A DNA stretch of 64,000 nt, taken from CAXBES01 sp963974915 (GTDB lineage Bacteria; Bacteroidota; Bacteroidia; Flavobacteriales; Flavobacteriaceae). The notes under the pieces were generated by a model, which worked only from the letters and a program-made list of their open reading frames with translations, ran no database searches and had not been told where the DNA came from. Below, one piece after another: positions 59,792 to 64,000 of the stretch. The translations under genes were made by a program, and so were the position numbers. The first letter of the stretch is position 1, and each line of letters begins with the position of its first letter. The stretch spans positions 248,001 to 312,000 of the forward strand of contig CAXBES010000002.1 of the NCBI GenBank assembly GCA_963974915.1. The letters run 5' to 3'.

Positions 59792-59837
59792 TAGCGGGAA
59801 CTGCGCTTGCAGCAATGACCTTCGAATTATGAGTGCA
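59792..59837 (-). pseudogene. 3' half of a tRNA (CAU-anticodon type), remnant
   Basis: On the minus strand this reads like the 3' half of a tRNA: a CTCATAA anticodon loop, a variable AGGTC stretch, a T-arm with paired stem ATTGC/GCAGT and loop TGCAAGC, and an acceptor end TCCCGCTA. The anticodon stem does not pair and no matching 5' half (such as AGCGGGA) lies upstream. A terminator follows. It is either a decayed tRNA or an attachment-site-like fragment left by an integrated element. Confidence 0.5.
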
Positions 59838-60014
59838 AAACAAAATAGTTAGCTCATTTGTTTTATCGGACTTAGGACCAGCATGTTTTTTATTAATCTA
59901 TTCTAAAACAATAGAATTATTCTCGTTTCAATATATCTAAAAACTATTTTGGTTACGAATCAATTTTTAATCTGTAGTCCGGTAACTGAAACAAATTACC
60001 TTCATGTTATAAAT

Positions 60015-60728
60015 CTAATATGTTTTACAAATGTATTTTCGAATCATATAGGGCGTAATAGCCTTTAACGTCTTGCCCGTAGTTGGATGTCTTCCTAAAG
60101 CGCTAAAAAATTCTAATTGACCTTCTTTATTCTTTCCATACCAAAGTCTTTCACTACCATCTTCGCCAAAAAACTTAAAGTCACAATCTGGTTTAACCAT
60201 CTTAAAAAATTCAATTCTTTCCTTTTTAAATACTTTCAATTCACCAGAACTTAGTTTTTCTGCATCAAATTTAACCTCAATGTATTCATCCTCATCCCAA
60301 AGCATCCAACGATGACGGTTAACCGACACAATTACGAAAATTGCAACTAGGACTAACAAAAAAATTATTAAAAATTTCTTGTACTTATCTAAAAATAATC
60401 GAATTGAGTTTAAAGCAAAAGTATCTCGTTTATTAGTTTTTTTCTTATCGTCATCATGCTCTCTATTTCTCACAACAAAATCTTCAAAATTATCAAAACC
60501 CAAATATGCTGATATAGCATCGAGTATTTCCGTGCTTGGATTATACGTGTTGGCCTTATTCCCCTCAAGGTATTTTTCATAATAACGCGCAAGGGTAACT
60601 GAATTAATTGAAAAGTTTAATTTTTCATTTATGGCATTCGACAAGAAATTGGATAATCCATGCTTGGTTTCCTTTCCGCTTTGCAATTTTCCCTTTTCAA
60701 AAACAGCTGTGAATAGTTTCTTCTTCAT
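60015..60728 (-). CDS. Single-pass membrane protein with a cytoplasmic helical domain, unknown
   Basis: Start chosen at 60728 (MKKKLFTAVFEKGKLQSGKE), 237 residues; the frame is open to 60797. The N-terminal 110 residues look helical with an HTH-like feel (NAINEKLNFSINSVTLARYYEKYLEG; ISAYLGFDNFEDFVV). One helix lies at about 122-143, followed by a small exported domain with RLWYGKNKEGQLEFFSALGRHP. It might be a membrane-bound regulator. No family recognised. Confidence 0.65.
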   Translation of the reverse strand: MKKKLFTAVFEKGKLQSGKETKHGLSNFLSNAINEKLNFSINSVTLARYYEKYLEGNKANTYNPSTEILDAISAYLGFDNFEDFVVRNREHDDDKKKTNKRDTFALNSIRLFLDKYKKFLIIFLLVLVAIFVIVSVNRHRWMLWDEDEYIEVKFDAEKLSSGELKVFKKERIEFFKMVKPDCDFKFFGEDGSERLWYGKNKEGQLEFFSALGRHPTTGKTLKAITPYMIRKYICKTY

Positions 60729-60809
60729 GATACTCTTATAGTGATCTAAATATATAAAAAACGACTGGACATTTAATTTACATGAGTGTCTAGACATTAA
60801 TTATATAAA

Positions 60810-60833
60810 ACTGTTGACGAACTGTTGACAACA
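60810..60833. repeat. Tandem ACTGTTGAC repeat, period 11
   Basis: ACTGTTGAC occurs twice with one helical turn between copies, and the second copy is part of the inverted repeat TGTTGACAACA (60823-60833). It lies about 80-100 bp upstream of the membrane-protein gene start at 60728, so it could be an operator. Confidence 0.45.
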
Positions 60834-60997
60834 GACTCTAACTTTCTTTCTTCTTTTGTTTAAGAATTGTAAACCACCTTGATACATTCATAACACGAGT
60901 GACATTATAATTCTAATCTGGAGTGTCTTAGCGAAATAATAATGACCTGAGAAGTAATTATTAATCTTTACTTCGGTACTCCAATCTTCTCAAAAAG

Positions 60998-61019
60998 AAG
61001 AGGCGCCTCTTTATTTTTT
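60998..61019 (+). terminator. Palindrome followed by a T-run
   Basis: AAGAGGCGCCTCTT is a perfect 14-bp palindrome followed by TTATTTTTT. It can form a short hairpin with a 4-nt loop. It lies just before the leader hairpin of the small lipoprotein gene and could act as an attenuator. Confidence 0.5.
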
Positions 61020-61021
61020 AC

Positions 61022-61072
61022 AGTGTTGCTGTGCAACAAAACAATCTGAGTAAAAACTCGGACAGCAACACT
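61022..61072 (+). ncRNA. Structured leader with alternative hairpins
   Basis: A perfect 11-bp stem (AGTGTTGCTGT / ACAGCAACACT) closes a 29-nt loop that contains a small GAGT/ACTC hairpin. The left arm can also pair locally (TGTTG-CTGTG-CAACA). The two folds exclude each other. It ends 26 bp before the ATG of the small lipoprotein gene, so it may regulate it; no known riboswitch class is recognised. Confidence 0.45.
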
Positions 61073-61098
61073 ATTGTTCAATTTTAATTCATACAAAA

Positions 61099-61266
61099 AT
61101 GAAAAGAATAGCTTTAATATTATTTACGGTTTTCCTCAATATAGGATTATTTTCCTGTACTCCAGATGCGTTAGTCAATGGAACAACTACCTCAACTCAA
61201 GCTTGCTGCGGTGATGATGATCATACACCTCCACCCCCTCCACCCCCACCACCAAATGGAGATTAA
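61099..61266 (+). CDS. 55-residue lipoprotein with a polyproline tail
   Basis: A short frame from ATG at 61099 to TAA at 61264-61266. It has a lipoprotein signal (LNIGLFSC, Cys20), a Thr-rich linker, a CC pair, an acidic HDDD-type patch (CCGDDDHTPP), then nine prolines and a short end. It stands 54 bp before a TPR sensor kinase gene. The CC/D/H patch could bind metal. It has no recognised family; small size and context suggest a signalling or surface peptide. Confidence 0.6.
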   Translation: MKRIALILFTVFLNIGLFSCTPDALVNGTTTSTQACCGDDDHTPPPPPPPPPNGD

Positions 61267-61320
61267 GGGTGAATAAAATTTGATTAGAGAACCTATCAAA
61301 TTAGTTTTTAACTTAGGGGG

Positions 61321-62976
61321 ATGAAATTGGCAAAACTTTTATCTCTCTTTTTATATTCTACTCTAACTGCAGTGATCTATTTCCCGGTCTATGGACAGCA
61401 GACTGCATTAGACAGTATTCTCGACTACAGAAAATTAGTTACGGATGCAAGAAATACTGATGACCTAATAGCCGGTTATGTTTTCTTTCGAAATCATAAA
61501 GAGAAGAGTACCTTGAATAATGACACGATTTCTATCCTATTCGATTTACAAATGATAGTCATTGCTGAGTCCGAACTTGGAGCTTACTACGATGCAAAAG
61601 CTTCCATTGCTGAAGCTCTTGAATTAATCGATTTAAATAGTCATCCGGATTCTTTCCTTGAAGATAAACTGAGGTTATATAACGAACTCGGGATAGTGTA
61701 CAGAGCTTTAAACAACTATGATAAAGCGCTCGTCGTGTATGACAATACACTTTCTATTTCGCATCCAAATATGGATAGCGTCTCTATGATGACCAACAAG
61801 GCGAATGTATATATGAATCAAGGCAAATGGCATCTGGCCAAAGATTTGTATCAGAAAGTTTACGATCTAAGATTGTTACATGGTGATAAAAGAAGGATCG
61901 CGAGAGCATTGAATAATTTAGGATCGGTTCAGAGTAAATTAAACGATTCTGAAGGAATTGAAAATATGCTCAGTGCACTAGATATAAGGTTAGAAGAGAA
62001 GGATCAATCCGGCATCTTCTCCAGTTATAATCACTTAACAAACTATTACAAGAATAACGACGATCTGGCAAAAGCTAATTTATATGCGACTCTCGGCTAT
62101 CAATATGCCAGATCATATAGTCCTGCGTACAAATTGGAAGCTTTAGATAATTTATTAGAATTGAGTAACGATTCAATAGTTATCGAATACAGAAATTTAA
62201 GGGATAGCATTAACAAAGCGAAACTCTTAAATGACAATAAGTATGCAATTACAAGATACAATGTTGAAGAGGAGCAACGTAAAACAATGGAAAGTGAAAT
62301 AAAAAGAGAGAAACAAAAGAGAATGACACTTTTGTATCAATTCATAGGTGGTTTCATTTTAATTGCTTCCGGGCTGCTCTACTTAATGCTTCGATCCCGA
62401 TTTAAAAAACAAAAGCTTAAAGAAGTCTATGAAACTGAAACACGGATCTCCAGAAAAGTGCATGACGAGGTTGCAAATGATGTCTACCACGTTATGAGTA
62501 AGCTACAGAGTAAAAATTCTAATAATACAGAACTTCTTGATGATTTGGAGATAATCTATAATAAAACTAGAAATATTTCAAAAGAGAGTGGAGTCATTAA
62601 CGTAGGCGATAATTTTGATGTAATCTTAAATGATTTGCTTATTAATTATCAGAACGATGATATTAACATAATCGCTAAGGACATGTCTAAAATAAACTGG
62701 AATGCAATTTCAGAAACAAAAAAAACAGTTCTATATAGAGTGCTCCAAGAATTACTAACGAATATAAGGAAGCATAGTCAAGCTTCTCTCGTTGCCATTA
62801 CCTTCTCTCATATTGGCAATAAATTACAAGTCGAGTGCAAAGATAACGGTGTTGGATGTAAGTTAAAAAAGAGTAATGGATTGCTAAATGTGGAAAACCG
62901 TATAAGAATAATTAATGGTACCATTAGTTTTGAAAGTGATATTGAAAACGGATTTAAAGCTATAATTACTCTATAA
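61321..62976 (+). CDS. TPR sensor histidine kinase
   Basis: A 551-residue kinase with a signal peptide (ends VYGQQ), periplasmic TPR repeats (about 30-290: KLRLYNELGIVYRALNNYDK; ALNNLGSVQSKLND), one membrane helix (336-358), a HisKA_3-like dimerisation domain with His381 (ISRKVHDEVANDVY), and an HATPase domain (LQELLTNIRKHSQAS; DNGVGCK). This is the common Bacteroidota NarL/DesK-type sensor with TPR input. It pairs with the next gene by a 1-bp gap. Confidence 0.92.
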   Translation: MKLAKLLSLFLYSTLTAVIYFPVYGQQTALDSILDYRKLVTDARNTDDLIAGYVFFRNHKEKSTLNNDTISILFDLQMIVIAESELGAYYDAKASIAEALELIDLNSHPDSFLEDKLRLYNELGIVYRALNNYDKALVVYDNTLSISHPNMDSVSMMTNKANVYMNQGKWHLAKDLYQKVYDLRLLHGDKRRIARALNNLGSVQSKLNDSEGIENMLSALDIRLEEKDQSGIFSSYNHLTNYYKNNDDLAKANLYATLGYQYARSYSPAYKLEALDNLLELSNDSIVIEYRNLRDSINKAKLLNDNKYAITRYNVEEEQRKTMESEIKREKQKRMTLLYQFIGGFILIASGLLYLMLRSRFKKQKLKEVYETETRISRKVHDEVANDVYHVMSKLQSKNSNNTELLDDLEIIYNKTRNISKESGVINVGDNFDVILNDLLINYQNDDINIIAKDMSKINWNAISETKKTVLYRVLQELLTNIRKHSQASLVAITFSHIGNKLQVECKDNGVGCKLKKSNGLLNVENRIRIINGTISFESDIENGFKAIITL

Positions 62977-62977
62977 A

Positions 62978-63643
62978 ATGTTCAAAAAAGTATTAATCTC
63001 AGATGATTTAGAGAGTATCAACCAAGGGATTCATTCGGTGCTTGAATCGTTAAAAATTAAAGATATTGAACAAACTCAATATTGTGATGATGCATATCTT
63101 AAAATTAAGAAAGGTTTTCATGAGAATAATCCCTTCGATCTACTTATAACCGATTTGTCTTTCAAATCAGATCACCGAGAAGAGAAAATTACGTCCGGAG
63201 AGGTATTAACTGAAAAACTAAAGAAAGAACATCCCGATCTGAAAATAATAGTCTACTCTGTAGAAGATCGTATTCAAATAGTTAGATCGTTGATGTTATC
63301 TAAGAATTTAGATGCCTACGTATGCAAAGGAAGAAATGGCCTTCTGGAGCTTAGAACAGCAGTTGAAACGCTTTTTAAGGATCAAAAATACTTGTCCCCT
63401 CAAGTAGCACATGCGATTAATGATAAGATTCATATAGAAATCGATGATTATGAAATTGAAATACTAAAACTCTTATCGAAAGGTTTTTCCCAAGATGAAA
63501 TAAGTCGTCTTTTCAGAAAAAATAATACTTCTCCAAGTAGTCTGAGTTCAATTGAAAAAAAACTCAATAAACTACGGATTCAGTTTAAGGCCAACAACGC
63601 CATTCATTTGGTTTCGATAGTTAAGGATCTTGGACTTATATAA
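62978..63643 (+). CDS. Response regulator with a LuxR-like output domain
   Basis: A 221-residue regulator. The receiver domain has Asp9-Asp10 and the phospho-acceptor Asp59 (LLITDLSF). The C-terminal HTH (about 155-221: YEIEILKLLSKGFSQDEISRLFRKN) resembles LuxR/GerE. It is the partner of the TPR kinase. Inverted repeats with TACGG/CCGTA cores lie downstream. Confidence 0.9.
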   Translation: MFKKVLISDDLESINQGIHSVLESLKIKDIEQTQYCDDAYLKIKKGFHENNPFDLLITDLSFKSDHREEKITSGEVLTEKLKKEHPDLKIIVYSVEDRIQIVRSLMLSKNLDAYVCKGRNGLLELRTAVETLFKDQKYLSPQVAHAINDKIHIEIDDYEIEILKLLSKGFSQDEISRLFRKNNTSPSSLSSIEKKLNKLRIQFKANNAIHLVSIVKDLGLI

Positions 63644-63652
63644 ATCCCACAA

Positions 63653-63666
63653 TACGGATTTCCGTA
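63653..63666. repeat. Inverted repeat TACGGA-TT-TCCGTA
   Basis: Perfect 6-bp arms with a 2-nt centre, 10 bp after the response-regulator stop. It shares the core TACGG...CCGTAAG with the hairpin at 63755. It may be a regulator binding site. Confidence 0.45.
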
Positions 63667-63754
63667 AGAATGAGAACCGATGAATTCTTAATTTCGACAT
63701 GCCTTTAGTAAGCTTCTTTCATACTGGGGAGTATAAATTAAGTGGCTAAAGAGC

Positions 63755-63778
63755 TCCCTTACGGGTATCCGTAAGGGA
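63755..63778 (+). terminator. Hairpin with a TTACGG/CCGTAA core
   Basis: Perfect 10-bp stem TCCCTTACGG / CCGTAAGGGA with a 4-nt loop (GTAT), followed by TTGTTTT. It would terminate the regulator transcript, but it also shares the TACGG/CCGTA core with the repeat at 63653 and lies 52 bp before the next gene, so an operator role is possible too. Confidence 0.6.
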
Positions 63779-63830
63779 TTGTTTTACTTAGAAGTTAAGT
63801 TTGAAGTATAATAACCAACCCTTTTTAAAA

Positions 63831-64000
63831 ATGAAAAATATTACCTCGATATTTTTATTACTTCAAGTCGTTATTTTTACAGCCTGTTCTACCTCCAAAA
63901 CATTACGTTTTTCCAATAAGCAAGACGATATCGTAAATACAGAATCGTTACGTCAATTTTTAAACTCTAACAAAAATCCTAAAGTAGTTCTTCGGGTGAA
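63831..64000 (+). CDS. Partial lipoprotein, C-terminus beyond window edge
   Basis: An ATG at 63831 opens a frame that runs to the window edge (about 56 codons visible). It has a lipoprotein signal (FLLLQVVIFTACSTSK, Cys19), then a charged start (LRFSNKQDDIVNTESLRQFL) and the stretch KNPKVVLRV. No family can be assigned from this piece. Confidence 0.7.
   Translation, partial: MKNITSIFLLLQVVIFTACSTSKTLRFSNKQDDIVNTESLRQFLNSNKNPKVVLRV

Larger units (their letters stand above)
59469..60014. other. Gene-poor stretch with promoter, tRNA remnant and terminator
   Basis: This 546-bp gap holds: the FNR-type box of the TauE/SafE gene; a plus-strand TATATTTG box (59556-59563) before a 13-codon truncated frame; a G+C-richer, repeat-like segment (about 59650-59745, with the word CCCTTCGCTCAGGACAG, similar to widespread Bacteroidota intergenic repeats); a terminator hairpin; and a tRNA 3' remnant. 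From about 59850 to 60014 I see only A+T-rich sequence. No full-length gene is present. Confidence 0.55.
60729..61098. other. Non-coding stretch with repeats, terminator and structured leader
   Basis: This 370-bp gap holds a 10-bp palindrome TGTCTAGACA (60787-60796), two direct copies of ACTGTTGAC (60810-60818 and 60821-60829, period 11) that end in TGTTGACAACA, a terminator-like palindrome at 60998, and the leader hairpin at 61022. No gene-length frame is visible. Confidence 0.6.

Noticed and set aside
1..64000. CRISPR array or IS element
   Set aside because: No regularly spaced direct repeats, transposase genes or flanking inverted repeats of the expected type were seen.

Overview
The window looks like a chromosome segment of a marine-type Flavobacteriaceae member (Bacteroidota). 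The support is: low G+C; a fused ccoN-ccoO gene with a mono-haem CcoP; many lipoproteins with an S-C lipobox; a clade II type nitrous oxide reductase cluster; and promoters carrying the Bacteroidota -7 box (TAnnTTTG). I cannot name a genus.

Layout. 1-1325: tail of a membrane protein and a 45-codon membrane peptide. 1331-10188: cbb3 cytochrome c oxidase locus on the minus strand (ccoS, ccoNO, ccoQ, ccoP, ccoG, ccoH, a TauE/SafE-like protein, and the separately promoted copper ATPase ccoI). 10259-14845: NO/Fe-S stress and metabolism block (unknown histidine-rich multi-pass protein, Ric/YtfE, hemerythrin protein, acetyl-CoA hydrolase/CoA-transferase, thioredoxin-like protein). 14962-22306: nos operon (cytochrome c, fasciclin protein, nosZ, membrane protein, nosL, cupin, nosD, nosF, nosY), divergent from an Rrf2 regulator with a Cys triad. 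22915-24862: Usp protein and two small unknowns. 25007-36389: long plus-strand operon (TetR, TolC, HlyD, VIT, lipoprotein, OsmC, two ABC ATPases, two ABC-2 permeases, LOG protein, membrane protein, OMPLA-like protein, ATP-cone nuclease). 36414-43092: beta-CASP nuclease, a second ATP-cone nuclease, and five Usp genes in a row. 43170-45734: REC-CRP fusion regulator and a PAS-PAS histidine kinase. 45834-50039: small stress genes (thioredoxin, Usp, HPF, flavodoxin-like and lipoprotein genes). 50184-55209: upp, WG-repeat protein, 1-Cys peroxiredoxin and an ABC exporter. 55301-59468: Mla-type lipid transport operon, HMA protein, TauE/SafE protein. 59469-64000: sparse region with a tRNA remnant, an unknown membrane protein, a structured leader in front of a tiny lipoprotein, a TPR kinase/response-regulator pair, and the start of another lipoprotein.

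The main result is a shared promoter architecture. Seventeen FNR/CRP-like inverted repeats of the form TGAY-N4-RTCA lie upstream of genes in this window. In nearly every case a match to the Bacteroidota -7 box starts exactly 23 bp downstream of the repeat, on the side of the gene it serves. That is the geometry of a class II activator centred near -41.5. The sites precede cbb3 oxidase, its copper ATPase, ric, nos, most Usp operons, hpf, the efflux operon, upp, mla and others. The likely regulator is encoded in the middle: a receiver domain fused to a CRP/FNR-type protein without FNR cysteines, next to a kinase whose first PAS domain has a His and an Arg at FixL-like spacing. I infer a compact FixL/FixJ/FixK-like low-oxygen circuit controlling a microaerobic respiration and stress regulon. 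The promoter phasing is read directly from the sequence; the identity of the regulator and its signal is inference.
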